The notes below the pieces were generated by a model, which made no database searches, was not told the origin of the DNA, and saw only the letters and a list, made by a program, of their open reading frames with translations. A stretch of 64,000 bases of DNA, from the NCBI GenBank assembly GCA_964540815.1, contig CAZIOH010000019.1, positions 17,935-81,934 of the forward strand, written 5' to 3'. A program made the translations under genes and the position numbers. Of the stretch, positions 15,469 through 24,034 are shown in pieces; the first letter of the stretch is position 1, and every line of letters begins with the position of its first letter. The DNA comes from CAZIOH01 sp964540815 (GTDB lineage: Bacteria; Myxococcota_A; Polyangia; Fen-1088).

Positions 15469-16794
15469 TCAGAAGGGAATGTCGTCGTTCGCGGGGGATC
15501 GTCGACCTCGCGCCGGGCGGCTGGTCCCGCGAGCGCCGCCGGGGGGACCGTTGCGCCGATTCGGCGAGCTGCCGCGTGGCCGGGGCGGGGGACCAAACAC
15601 CTCGGCCGCCTCGGCCATCTCGTTCAAGAGCTCCTCCATCATGCGCAGCACGTCGTCGTCGGTTGGTCCCTCGTCCGTCGCCTGCCTCGTCGCCGGCTCC
15701 CTGCTCGATCTTCCGCGGGCTGACGTCGCCCTGGCGGCACTGGGGCCGCGCATGAACGCGTCGATGGTCAGCTGGCCATCGCGATAGGAGATCACGAAGG
15801 CCTGCAGCTCCCGGAGAGCGGCGAGGGCGGACCTGGCCTCGCTGACGAGCGTGGACAGCGGGTCGACCTTCCCGCGGCCTCCCGCGCCGCGCTGGCCCTC
15901 GCGGGCGGCGCGCTGGAGATCGAGGTGCATCTGGCCCGCCGGGGAGCGTCGGAGCTCGCGGAGCGCCTGATTCAGCTCGGCGAGCTGGGCGCGCAGATCG
16001 TGGTTCATCCGTTCGAGATGGGCGAGCTTGCGCGCGAGCGCGTCGTCCTCGGTCCCCTGCGGATCGAGGACGCCCGCGCCCATCCAGGCGCGCTCGAGGT
16101 GGAGCAGGCGCGCCAGATCGCGCTCCTCGTAGGCGCGCGAGATCTCCTTCATCGCCTCGGTCCGCCGGACCTTCTCGGCGTCGTCGGAGACCCGATCCGG
16201 ATGGACCGCCATCGCCAGCCGTCGAAAGAGCCCGCGGAGCGATCGATCCGCCTCCGCGTCGGAAGGACGCCGCGCCGAGAACCCACCCGCTCCCGGCGGA
16301 GGCGGCTCACGCCGCCCGGTCGCGTCTTCGCCCCGCGCCCAGGCGCCTGGCCCAGGTCCGCCCGGGCGTTCACTGTCCCCGGGATCCGGTGGATCGTCGA
16401 GGCCGGCGGCGGGGTCGTCCGAGAGGGCCTCGTCCGGTGAGAGGACCCCCTGCTCCTCGAGCATGTCGTACACGAGGCGGATCGCGCGCCGGACCTTCCG
16501 AGGCTGTCCTTTGCGCACGAGGAGCTGCTGAAAGAGGCGATGGATCTGTCGTTCGATGGCCTGGATCTCGTCCCGGATGGGCTCCACCTCCACCAGCCGC
16601 CGGGCCATCTCCCGGAGGTCCTGGTCGAGCCGTGCATGGTCCCTTTGCTTGGCTCCGATCGCCTTGAGCAGGCGCGCGTGCTCGAAGGTGAGCGCCGCCA
16701 GCTTCTGGGGAGGCGCCTGTCGCTCGATCCCGGCAGCGCGGGGTGCGTCCTCTTGCCCTCGAACCTGCGGGCGCGCGTGTCGTCGTCGAGCCAT
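15469..16794 (-). CDS. J-domain protein with coiled coils and an SSB-like C-terminal tip
   Basis: This 441-residue protein has no close family that I can name. A helical N-terminal half (residues about 30-120) is followed by an acidic Pro/Gly linker. Then comes a J-domain-like segment, SLRGLFRRLAMAVHPDRVS, with the diagnostic HPD at residues 198-200 and a following helix EISRAYEERD. A coiled-coil stretch (LERMNHDLRAQLAELNQALRELR) and a Ser/Arg/Pro-rich tail come last. The final residues are NDDIPF, matching the acidic-hydrophobic tip of SSB. HPD implies DnaK partnership; the tip would allow docking to SSB-binding repair and restart proteins. The start follows a TATATT box 10 nt upstream. Confidence 0.75.
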   Translation of the reverse strand: MARRRHARPQVRGQEDAPRAAGIERQAPPQKLAALTFEHARLLKAIGAKQRDHARLDQDLREMARRLVEVEPIRDEIQAIERQIHRLFQQLLVRKGQPRKVRRAIRLVYDMLEEQGVLSPDEALSDDPAAGLDDPPDPGDSERPGGPGPGAWARGEDATGRREPPPPGAGGFSARRPSDAEADRSLRGLFRRLAMAVHPDRVSDDAEKVRRTEAMKEISRAYEERDLARLLHLERAWMGAGVLDPQGTEDDALARKLAHLERMNHDLRAQLAELNQALRELRRSPAGQMHLDLQRAAREGQRGAGGRGKVDPLSTLVSEARSALAALRELQAFVISYRDGQLTIDAFMRGPSAARATSARGRSSREPATRQATDEGPTDDDVLRMMEELLNEMAEAAEVFGPPPRPRGSSPNRRNGPPGGARGTSRPARGRRSPANDDIPF

Positions 16795-16804
16795 GGAGAG
16801 GACC

Positions 16805-16810
16805 AATATA
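16805..16810 (-). promoter_or_regulatory. -10 box of the J-domain gene
   Basis: TATATT on the minus strand is followed by 10 nt and the ATG at 16794, giving a predicted leader of about 3 nt. Confidence 0.5.
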
Positions 16811-16904
16811 GGTCGCGGCCCCCTCCGAGACCAATCGAAGGGTGGCCCGAAGGTTCGGGCGAGGGCGCCGCGGCAAATCATGGACCCGAGCTCGAACCGA
16901 CCGG

Positions 16905-16910
16905 TATGAT
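16905..16910 (+). promoter_or_regulatory. -10 box of the BNR-type gene
   Basis: TATGAT lies 6 nt before the ATG at 16917, with TGGACC about 18 bp upstream as a possible -35. The predicted start of transcription falls on the A of the start codon. Confidence 0.55.
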
Positions 16911-16916
16911 GAAGCG

Positions 16917-18482
16917 ATGGGGGATAGTCTCGACGATCGCCCGGGCAGTGCGCCGCAGGGTCACGGTCACCGCGACTGGCGTGGGCGGCGGGTCGGGCCT
17001 CGCGCGCGCACGCGCGTCGGCTCGGCACGGCCCGCCTGGCCCTGGCTCCTCGGGGTGCTGGTCGGGGCGGCGGGCGGAATCTGCGGCCTGCTCCCATCGC
17101 GCTCCGCGCGGGCGGACGGTGCCTTTCCCGCCCCCTTCCGGCTGTTCCTCCCGGCCAATCTTCCCGACGACACGACGGTCACCACCAACTTCGGTCTCAT
17201 CAGCTCCCGCGACGGCGGGCGGACCTGGGCATGGACCTGCGAGCACGGGGCGAGCGATCTCGGGTCGCTCTACCAGCAGGCGGCCGATGGAGGGAGCGGC
17301 CGCATCCTCGGGCTCGCCCGCAACGGGCTCATCTTCACCGACGACGACGGGTGCACCTGGTCGACGGCGGGGGGCTTCTCGAGCGGAGAGCTGGTGGACG
17401 ACAGCTTCATCGACCCGGCCAATCCGTCCCACGTCGTCGCGATCGCCCACCACGGGAGTGGGGCCTCCGCGGTCTTCGAGCTGTTCGCCTCCACGAACGG
17501 CGGGACCAGCTTCCTCGGCGCGCCCCTGTTCGCGACCGAGCCGGGTTTCCGGCTGGACGGCGTGGAGCTCGCGCGCTCGAACCCGGACCGCATCTACGCG
17601 ACCATGTCGCCGTGGACCGCGACCAGCAACGGCACGCCGCCCAGGATCCTGCGGTCGGACGATGGCGGCAAGACCTTCAACACCCTCGACGCGTCCGCCG
17701 TCACACCGGGAGGGACGCTGGGGATCGCGGCGGTCGATCCCGAGAACCCCGATCGCATCTACCTGCGGAGCTCGGGGGTCGACGAGCGCTTGCTGATCTC
17801 GAACGACGCCGGGCGAACCTTGGCGGTGGCCCTCACCGCCGATTCCGGGCAGCAGCTCTCGGCCTTCTTCCGGCGGGCAGATGGGACGCTGTTCGCGGCG
17901 GCGTTCGATTCCACCGCGGGGACCTTGTTTCGCTCGACCGATTCGGGGGCGTCGTTTCAACCGCTCCCCGCGACCTTGCACATCGGCTCGATCGCGGAGC
18001 GCGGCGGCGCACTCTACGTGCTGGCCAACGGGCTCGACGATCCCTTCCTGGTCGGGATCTCGCGCGACAACGGCGACACCTTCCAGGGCTTGCTCGACTA
18101 TGCCTCGGTCGGGGGCGTGAAGACCTGCGCCGCCGACCTGCGCAACGCCTGCGCCACGAGCTGCCTCAACCTGAACAACGCCGACGTCTTCGCTCCCCTG
18201 GTTTGCAGCACGCTGGTCGGGACCGCCTCCGCCTCCACGGGGGGCTCAGGCGCCACGGGCGATCGGATCACGTCGAGCTGTGGTGGGTGCGCGATCGCCG
18301 CCAGCCCGGCGGCGCGGGCGTACGCCGCGAGCCGCGCGCGCGTGCGCGGTGATCGGCTGGAGGGCAGCGCCCTCGCCTCGGTGCTCGGCGCGGCGGCGTT
18401 GCTCATGGCGCGCGGGCGTGGTCATCGCGGCTCCGCTCGGCGGAAAGCCGTCGGCAAACCGCGCGATACGCACGTGAAATGA
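16917..18482 (+). CDS. Secreted BNR/photosystem-II-stability-like beta-propeller protein, MYXO-CTERM-like tail
   Basis: The 521-residue protein has a Tat/Sec-like N-terminus (Arg-rich then AWPWLLGVLVGAAGGICG) and a mature region with repeated Asp-box units such as SSRDGGRTW, STNGGTSF, SDDGGKTF, SNDAGRTL and STDSGASF. These mark a sialidase/BNR-type beta-propeller, here without recognisable catalytic residues. The C-terminus has SSCGGCAIAAS, a hydrophobic stretch and an Arg/Lys cluster, resembling MYXO-CTERM surface sorting, although the Cys is farther than usual from the helix. It is divergent from the J-domain gene, with 122 bp between starts. Confidence 0.85.
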   Translation: MGDSLDDRPGSAPQGHGHRDWRGRRVGPRARTRVGSARPAWPWLLGVLVGAAGGICGLLPSRSARADGAFPAPFRLFLPANLPDDTTVTTNFGLISSRDGGRTWAWTCEHGASDLGSLYQQAADGGSGRILGLARNGLIFTDDDGCTWSTAGGFSSGELVDDSFIDPANPSHVVAIAHHGSGASAVFELFASTNGGTSFLGAPLFATEPGFRLDGVELARSNPDRIYATMSPWTATSNGTPPRILRSDDGGKTFNTLDASAVTPGGTLGIAAVDPENPDRIYLRSSGVDERLLISNDAGRTLAVALTADSGQQLSAFFRRADGTLFAAAFDSTAGTLFRSTDSGASFQPLPATLHIGSIAERGGALYVLANGLDDPFLVGISRDNGDTFQGLLDYASVGGVKTCAADLRNACATSCLNLNNADVFAPLVCSTLVGTASASTGGSGATGDRITSSCGGCAIAASPAARAYAASRARVRGDRLEGSALASVLGAAALLMARGRGHRGSARRKAVGKPRDTHVK

Positions 18483-18522
18483 TCAGGCGCTGGCCGGTGG
18501 ATTTTCCGGAACGAGCTTCCTG

Positions 18523-18547
18523 CGCAGTCGGCGTCGCCGCTGCGTTT
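18523..18547 (+). terminator. Terminator of the BNR-type gene
   Basis: A CGCAG(T)CGGC / GCCGCTGCG stem of nine pairs with one bulged T and the loop GTC is followed by TTT. It lies about 40 bp after the stop codon. Confidence 0.6.
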
Positions 18548-18602
18548 ACACACATAGTGCCAGGACGAAACATCCCCTGTGTGAAGGAATTGATAAGCAT
18601 CC

Positions 18603-18642
18603 CTCAACGACGCAAACGTTGAGATTGGTCGACCGAGACCAA
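18603..18642. promoter_or_regulatory. Two adjacent inverted repeats upstream of urtA
   Basis: CTCAACG/CGTTGAG (7-bp arms, 7-nt loop) is followed one base later by TTGGTC/GACCAA (6-bp arms, 6-nt loop). They could be paired regulator sites or consecutive RNA hairpins. Confidence 0.5.
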
Positions 18643-18877
18643 CCCAGCTCGAGCACGCCCAACAACCAAGACCAAATCTGAGCTGACCAGATCCGCACGG
18701 GCTCATTTGAGCTCCCCACGCAGGCGACCTTCTGCGCGCCCGTGCCTCCGGATGGCGACGGACGGCGGGCTCGAGAGCCGCGCAGGGCTGGTCGTGGCGG
18801 TCACGCACGGGTGCTGGGGCGTTGGCGTCGGCCATTCGGCAACTTCCGTAACCTGGACTGGAGGACGAAGAAGAAAA

Positions 18878-20128
18878 ATGATCGACACGATAAAGAGGAT
18901 ACGTCGCACGGCACTGGCCATCTCAATCTCAATCGCGATGCCCGCGTCGATCGCGGGCACCCAGGCGCGAGCGCTGGCGGCGGATCTTCCGACCGCGACG
19001 GTGGACACCACCGGACTGGCGGTCACCGATACCGAGGTGACGGTGGGGCAGCTCCACAGCGCGACTGGAACCATGGCCATCAGCGAGACCGGCTCGATCC
19101 AGGCGGAGCGGCTGGCCATCGAGCAAATCAACGCAGCCGGGGGGATCCTCGGCCGCAAGATCAAGATCATCCAGGAAGATGGAGCCAGCGACTGGCCGAC
19201 CTTCGCGGAGAAGGCCAAGAAGCTGCTGGTCTCGGACAAGGTCGCCGCGGTGTTTGGCTGCTGGACCTCGGCCTCCCGCAAGGCCGTGCTGCCGGTGTTC
19301 GAAAAGGAAAATGGGCTGCTCTACTACCCCACGTTCTACGAAGGCCTCGAGCAGTCCAAGAACGTCATCTACACCGGGCAGGAGGCCACCCAGCAGATCC
19401 TGGCGGGTCTCGACTGGCTGTACAAGGAGAAGAAGGCCAAGACCTTCTTCCTGATCGGATCCGACTACATCTGGCCCCGCACCTCCAACAAGATCGCGCG
19501 CAAGCACATCGAGAACGTGCTGCACGGGACGGTGGTCGGTGAGGAGTACTATCCGCTCGGGCATACCCAGTTCGGCTCCCTCATCAACAAGATCAAGCTG
19601 AAGAAGCCCGACGCCATCTACGCCATCGTGGTGGGCGGCAGCAACGTGTCGTTCTACAAGCAGATGAAGGCGGCCGGGGTGACCTCGGACAAGCAGACCC
19701 TGCTCACCATCTCGGTCACCGAGGACGAGCTGCTCGGGATCGGGGGCGAGAACGTCGCGGGGTTCTACGCCGCCATGAAGTACTTCCAGTCCCTCGACAA
19801 CGACAACAACAAGAAGTTCGTGACCGCCTTCAAGGCCAAGTACGGCGACAAGGCGGTGATCGGCGACGTTACCCAGGCCGCCTACCTCGGACCCTGGCTG
19901 TGGAAGGCGGCGGTGGAGAAGGCCAAGAGCTTCGACGTGGACAAGGTGGTGGCGGCCTCGCCCGGGATCGAGCTCAAGACCGCCCCCGAGGGGTACGTCA
20001 AGGTTCACCCCAACCATCATCTCTGGAGCAAGCTGCGTGTCGGGCAGGTCCAGTCCAACGGGCAGTTCAAGGTGCTCTACCAGTCGGATTTGATCGAGCC
20101 GAATCCGTTCCCCAAGGGTTACCAGTGA
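18878..20128 (+). CDS. urtA: Urea/short-chain-amide ABC transporter, substrate-binding protein
   Basis: A 416-residue periplasmic binding protein of the Leu/Ile/Val type-I fold. It has a Sec signal (MIDTIKRIRRTALAISISIA, cleavage near residue 35) without a lipobox Cys. VTVGQLHSATGTMAISETGS, QINAAGGILGRKI and GCWTSASRKAVLPVFE are hallmarks of the UrtA/FmdD branch, which binds urea and short amides. It heads a gene set urtABCDE-fmdA-fmdB. The ATG is preceded by GGAGGACGAAG. UrtA versus amide-specific FmdD cannot be separated by eye; formamidase downstream favours amides. Confidence 0.92.
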   Translation: MIDTIKRIRRTALAISISIAMPASIAGTQARALAADLPTATVDTTGLAVTDTEVTVGQLHSATGTMAISETGSIQAERLAIEQINAAGGILGRKIKIIQEDGASDWPTFAEKAKKLLVSDKVAAVFGCWTSASRKAVLPVFEKENGLLYYPTFYEGLEQSKNVIYTGQEATQQILAGLDWLYKEKKAKTFFLIGSDYIWPRTSNKIARKHIENVLHGTVVGEEYYPLGHTQFGSLINKIKLKKPDAIYAIVVGGSNVSFYKQMKAAGVTSDKQTLLTISVTEDELLGIGGENVAGFYAAMKYFQSLDNDNNKKFVTAFKAKYGDKAVIGDVTQAAYLGPWLWKAAVEKAKSFDVDKVVAASPGIELKTAPEGYVKVHPNHHLWSKLRVGQVQSNGQFKVLYQSDLIEPNPFPKGYQ

Positions 20129-20190
20129 GCCGCTAGCCAAGGGCGGCGCCTGAAACACTCCGCGGGAGACACCTCCGAAGGAAGCCATCG

Positions 20191-21108
20191 ATGACGTCCA
20201 TCTCAGATCTGTTCTCGATATTCGTGATGCAGGGATTCAACGGGCTCAGCGCCTTTTGCGTCCTCCTGCTGATGGCGCTGGGCCTCGCCATCATCTTCGG
20301 GCAGATGGGCGTCATCAACATGGCGCACGGCGAGTTTCTCACCATCGGGGCGTACACCACCTACCTGCTCTCGGAGGTGAGCCAGCGCTGGGCCCCCTGG
20401 ATGGCCAAGTCCTACTTCGTGGTGTCGATCGCGGTCTCGTTCGTCATCGCGGCCCTGGTCGGGCTGGTGATCGAGCAGCTGATGATCCGGCGCCTCTACA
20501 AGCGCCCGCTCGACACCCTGCTCGCCACCTGGGGGCTGAGCCTCTGCATGCAGCAGATGTTCCGCTCGATCTTCGGTCCCAAGGAGGTCAGCGCCACCTT
20601 GCCCGACTGGTTGATGGGCTCGCTCCAGCCAAAGGCCGGGCTCGACATCCCGATCAACGGCCTGGTGGTCATGGGGCTGACGGTCTTCCTGACCGGGATC
20701 GTTTTCCTCGGGCTCTACCGGTCGCGCGTGGGGGTGCAGGTCCGGGCCACCATGCAGAACCGGGTGATGGCCAACGCCTGCGGGATCGACACCCGGCGGG
20801 TGGACAGGCTGACCTTCGCCCTCGGCTGTGGTCTGGCCGGCGTGGCGGGGGCGGCCTTCACCACCATCGGCTCGACCGGTCCCACCAGCGGCTCGATGTA
20901 CATCGTCGATACCTTCCTGGTCGTGGTGTTCGGTGGCGCCCAGAGCCTGGTCGGCACCATCGCCTCGGCATTCGGGATCGCCCAGACCCAGGCCACCACC
21001 GAGTTCTTCCTGACCGGTTCGACCGCCAAGGTCATCACCCTGTGCACGGTCATCGTGATCCTGATGTTGCGCCCCCAGGGGCTCTTCGCGACCAAAGTAC
21101 GACGATAG
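20191..21108 (+). CDS. urtB: Urea/amide ABC transporter permease UrtB
   Basis: A LivH-type inner-membrane permease of 305 residues with about eight hydrophobic segments. NGLSAFCVLLLMALGLAIIFGQMGVINMAHGEF at the N-terminus and RVDRLTFALGCGLAGVAGA near the end are typical UrtB. It lacks the long periplasmic N-terminal domain of some UrtB proteins. The start has a GAAGGAAG site. Its TAG stop is the first of three 11-bp tandem units. Confidence 0.93.
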   Translation: MTSISDLFSIFVMQGFNGLSAFCVLLLMALGLAIIFGQMGVINMAHGEFLTIGAYTTYLLSEVSQRWAPWMAKSYFVVSIAVSFVIAALVGLVIEQLMIRRLYKRPLDTLLATWGLSLCMQQMFRSIFGPKEVSATLPDWLMGSLQPKAGLDIPINGLVVMGLTVFLTGIVFLGLYRSRVGVQVRATMQNRVMANACGIDTRRVDRLTFALGCGLAGVAGAAFTTIGSTGPTSGSMYIVDTFLVVVFGGAQSLVGTIASAFGIAQTQATTEFFLTGSTAKVITLCTVIVILMLRPQGLFATKVRR

Positions 21109-21130
21109 TGCGGCGATAGTACGACGTTAG
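21098..21130 (+). repeat. Three 11-bp direct repeats on the urtB stop codon
   Basis: Units TACGACGATAG, TGCGGCGATAG and TACGACGTTAG are contiguous; each ends in TAG, the first being the urtB stop codon. The array fills most of the 32-bp spacer before urtC. Confidence 0.85.
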
Positions 21131-21140
21131 AGGCGTTCAA

Positions 21141-22466
21141 ATGAGTGTAACCACCACCGCAGAAGGCAGGATCCCCGCCACCCAGCAGCCCGACGGCGGG
21201 ATGCGCTTCATGCAGACGGTCCGCGACCGCCGCGGCACCCTGCTCTTCATCCTGACGGCCATCTTGCTGCTGGTCGTCTTCCCGGTTGCGATGAGCAACT
21301 TTCGTCTCAACCTGGTTGGCAAGTACCTGACCTATGCCTTCGTATCGGTCGGGCTGGTCATCTGCTGGGGCTACGGCGGCATCCTCAGCCTCGGTCAGGG
21401 GGTGTTCTTCGGCCTCGGCGGGTACTGCATGGCCATGTTCCTCAAGCTCGAGGCCTCCGATCCCATCTCGACCAAGATCCAGTCCACCCCCGGGATCCCG
21501 GACTTCATGGACTGGAACCAGATCACCGCCCTGCCGATGTTCTGGCGACCCTTCAAGAGCCTGCTCTTCTCGCTGGGGGCCATCCCCCTCTTGCCGGGGC
21601 TGGTCGCGCTCGTCGTCGGGTCGGCCATGTTCAAGCGCCGGGTGGGCGGCGTCTACTTCGCCATCATCACCCAGGCGGTGGCGTCGATTCTGTCCATCCT
21701 CATCATCGGCCAGCAGGGCTACACCGGGGGTGTGAACGGCATCACCGACCTGCGGACCCTGCACGGCTGGGACATCCGCTCCGACTCGGCCAAGCGGCTG
21801 CTCTACTACCTGAACGCGGTCCTGCTGCTCGGGTCGGTCTACCTCGGGCAACGCATGCTCGGGAGCAAGCTCGGTCGCTTGCTGGTGGCCTTGCGTGACA
21901 AGGAGGAGCGGGTGCGCTTCTCCGGCTACGACGTGGCCAACCTCAAGACCTTCGCCTTCGTCTTCGCGGCCGTGATGGCGGCGATCGGGGGGGCCATGTT
22001 CACCCTGCAGGTCGGCTTCATGTCCCCGTCGTTCGTGGGGATCGTGCCGTCGATCGAGATGGTGATCGGGGTGGCGGTCGGTGGGCGGATCTCGCTGCTC
22101 GGGGCCATCTACGGGACCCTGCTGGTCAACTTCGCGAAGACCTACTTCTCCGAGCGCTTTCCGGAGCTGTGGCTCTACCTGATCGGGGCCCTCTTCATCG
22201 GGGTGGTGATGGTCTTTCCGAACGGGCTGGCCGGGCTGCGGAGCGTGACCGGTGTCAGCCTCCGGGATGGCTGGAGGCGGCTCGTGCGGGCGGTGCGCGG
22301 CGCGACCGGCGCCTCGGCGCGCGCGGCGGCCGCGCAAGGCGGGGCCGGGGCCACCGTGGAGGTCTCGACCGGGGGCATGGCCATGGTCAGCGTCGGGCAG
22401 CTGGAGGGGGGACCGCCCGACGACGACGCCGCGGAGGCCCGTCGCGCCGAGGGCGGGTCGCGATGA
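21141..22466 (+). CDS. urtC: Urea/amide ABC transporter permease UrtC
   Basis: A LivM-type permease of 441 residues. The core contains GYGGILSLGQGVFFGLGGY, the loop GQQGYTGGVNGITDL and the EAA-like segment RVRFSGYDVANLKTFAFVF. After the last membrane segment there is an unusual tail of about 75 residues rich in Arg, Ala, Gly and acidic residues, probably cytoplasmic and disordered. The stop overlaps urtD (ATGA). The permease pairs with UrtB to form the channel. Confidence 0.93.
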   Translation: MSVTTTAEGRIPATQQPDGGMRFMQTVRDRRGTLLFILTAILLLVVFPVAMSNFRLNLVGKYLTYAFVSVGLVICWGYGGILSLGQGVFFGLGGYCMAMFLKLEASDPISTKIQSTPGIPDFMDWNQITALPMFWRPFKSLLFSLGAIPLLPGLVALVVGSAMFKRRVGGVYFAIITQAVASILSILIIGQQGYTGGVNGITDLRTLHGWDIRSDSAKRLLYYLNAVLLLGSVYLGQRMLGSKLGRLLVALRDKEERVRFSGYDVANLKTFAFVFAAVMAAIGGAMFTLQVGFMSPSFVGIVPSIEMVIGVAVGGRISLLGAIYGTLLVNFAKTYFSERFPELWLYLIGALFIGVVMVFPNGLAGLRSVTGVSLRDGWRRLVRAVRGATGASARAAAAQGGAGATVEVSTGGMAMVSVGQLEGGPPDDDAAEARRAEGGSR

Positions 22467-23212
22467 TTGGCCCGGCCAGCAACTACCTCCTGGCGGTGGA
22501 GGGGCTGACGGTGTCCTTCGACGGCTTCAAGGCCGTGGACGACCTGTCCTTCTACGTGGGACGCGACGAGCTGCGCGCCATCATCGGGCCGAACGGGGCC
22601 GGCAAGACCACCGTGCTCGACCTGATCTCTGGTCGCACGCAGCCCTCGTCGGGCAGCATCGTCTTCAACGGCGAGGAGCTGCGCAACATGCGCGAGCACG
22701 AGATCGTCCGCAAGGGAATCGGGCGGAAGTTCCAGACGCCGTCGGTCTATGAATCCTTGACGGTCTTCGAGAACCTGGAGATGTCCTACCCGGCAGGGCG
22801 CACCGCCTTCGGCGCCTGGGCCTTCAAGCGGACCCGAGCGGTGGTCGACAAGGTGCACGAGGTCGCCGAGGCGGTCTACCTGGTGGACCGGCTGGACGAT
22901 CGGGCCGAGCTGCTCAGCCACGGCGAGAAGCAGTGGCTCGAGATCGGGATGCTGCTGATCCAGTCCCCGGCGCTGATGATGCTGGACGAGCCGGTGGCGG
23001 GGATGAGCGCCCCCGAGCGCGAGCGCACGGCCGAGCTGCTCAAGCGGATCTGCCAGACCGCCGCGGTGGTGGTGGTGGAGCACGACATGGAGTTCGTGAA
23101 GCGGATCGCCCATCGGGTGATGGTCATGCACCAGGGGAAGTGGCTGGCCGAGGGGAGCATGGAGCACGTCCAGAACGATCCGCGGGTGATCGACGTCTAT
23201 CTGGGGCATTGA
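22463..23212 (+). CDS. urtD: Urea/amide ABC transporter ATP-binding protein UrtD
   Basis: An ABC ATPase of 249 residues. Walker A is GPNGAGKTT, the signature is LSHGEKQWLEIGM (the SHG form typical of UrtD instead of LSGGQ), and Walker B is LMMLDEPVAGMS. The H-loop is VVVEHDMEFVK. It belongs to the LivG-like half of the heterodimeric ATPase. The ATG overlaps the urtC stop by 4 bp, giving coupled translation. Confidence 0.95.
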   Translation: MIGPASNYLLAVEGLTVSFDGFKAVDDLSFYVGRDELRAIIGPNGAGKTTVLDLISGRTQPSSGSIVFNGEELRNMREHEIVRKGIGRKFQTPSVYESLTVFENLEMSYPAGRTAFGAWAFKRTRAVVDKVHEVAEAVYLVDRLDDRAELLSHGEKQWLEIGMLLIQSPALMMLDEPVAGMSAPERERTAELLKRICQTAAVVVVEHDMEFVKRIAHRVMVMHQGKWLAEGSMEHVQNDPRVIDVYLGH

Positions 23213-23263
23213 TCCGGCGCCCGTCAGGGGGCAACCAGCGCAGAGCAAAGGAGGCAGCGGACT

Positions 23264-23962
23264 TTGGAATCGGCATTGCTGAGGGTCGAGGACGTCAAGG
23301 TGAGCTATGGACAGAGCCAGGTGATCCCTGGGCTGTCCTTTCACGCCGAGGAGAACGAGATCGTCGCGGTGATGGGTCGGAATGGGATGGGCAAGACCAC
23401 CCTCTTCAAGGCCCTGATCGGGATCCTGCCTTTGCGGGGGGGCAGCATCGTGGTCGGTGGGAAGTCGCTCGGCGGACAGGAGCCCTGCGAGCGGGTCAAG
23501 GAAGGGCTGGCTTACGTGCCGCAGGGCCGCCTGATCTTCCCATTCCTGACCGTGGAGGAGAACATCCAGGCGGGGTTGCGGTCGCGCCGGGAGGGCGTCC
23601 CGGAGGAGATCTTCGGCTTCTTCCCGGTCCTCAAGGAGATGCGCAAGCGCCGCGGCGGCAACCTCTCCGGCGGGCAGCAGCAACAACTGGCGATCGCCCG
23701 GGCGCTGGCCAGCCATCCGCGCGTGTTGCTGCTCGACGAGCCCACCGAGGGAATCCAGCCATCGATCATCAAGGAGCTGGCCCAGATCCTCAAGCTGATC
23801 CGCGACAAGAAGGGGCTGACCATCATCGTGTCGGAGCAGGTGTTGAGCTTCGCCCTCGACGTGGCGGATCGGTTGCTGGTGCTCGATCGTGGGCGGGCGA
23901 TCCAGGAGAGCCTGCGGTCCGAGGTGGACGTCCTCACCATGAACCGGCTGCTGTCGATCTGA
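23264..23962 (+). CDS. urtE: Urea/amide ABC transporter ATP-binding protein UrtE
   Basis: The LivF-like partner ATPase, 232 residues. Walker A is GRNGMGKTT, signature NLSGGQQQQLAIARAL, Walker B LLLDEPTEGIQPS, then IIVSEQVLSFALDVADR. The start is TTG at 23264 with GGAGG 9-10 bp upstream; no ATG precedes the conserved SYGQSQVIPGLSF region. A (GAAT)4 repeat follows the TGA. Confidence 0.94.
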   Translation: MESALLRVEDVKVSYGQSQVIPGLSFHAEENEIVAVMGRNGMGKTTLFKALIGILPLRGGSIVVGGKSLGGQEPCERVKEGLAYVPQGRLIFPFLTVEENIQAGLRSRREGVPEEIFGFFPVLKEMRKRRGGNLSGGQQQQLAIARALASHPRVLLLDEPTEGIQPSIIKELAQILKLIRDKKGLTIIVSEQVLSFALDVADRLLVLDRGRAIQESLRSEVDVLTMNRLLSI

Positions 23963-23965
23963 GCG

Positions 23966-23981
23966 GAATGAATGAATGAAT
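23966..23981 (+). repeat. (GAAT)x4 repeat just after the urtE stop
   Basis: Four perfect tetramers begin 4 bp after the urtE TGA and supply a second in-frame TGA. It sits in the 72-bp spacer to fmdA. Confidence 0.9.
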
Positions 23982-24034
23982 GCGTGCACGAGTGCTGACT
24001 GACCCAACCCGCAAGTTCCAAGGAGGCCGAGAGA

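Larger units (their letters stand above)
18483..18877. other. 395-bp leader region before the amide-transport operon
   Basis: Apart from the terminator at 18523, no gene is seen. The middle is less GC-rich than its surroundings. It holds a CACACA/TGTGTG pair (about 18547-18585) and two adjacent inverted repeats at 18603-18623 and 18625-18642, then an ATCTG/CAGAT pair. The density of small palindromes suggests operators or a structured leader RNA. I found no convincing sigma54 -24/-12 pair and no match to known guanidine riboswitch motifs. Confidence 0.5.

Noticed and set aside
18600..18650. Guanidine riboswitch (ykkC or mini-ykkC type) before the amide operon
   Set aside because: Two hairpins are present but the loops (ACGCAAA and GACCGA) do not match the ACGR tetraloops or the ykkC core.
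18780..18870. Sigma54 promoter before urtA
   Set aside because: No GG-N10-GC pair with a good TGGCAC/TTGCA context could be found.
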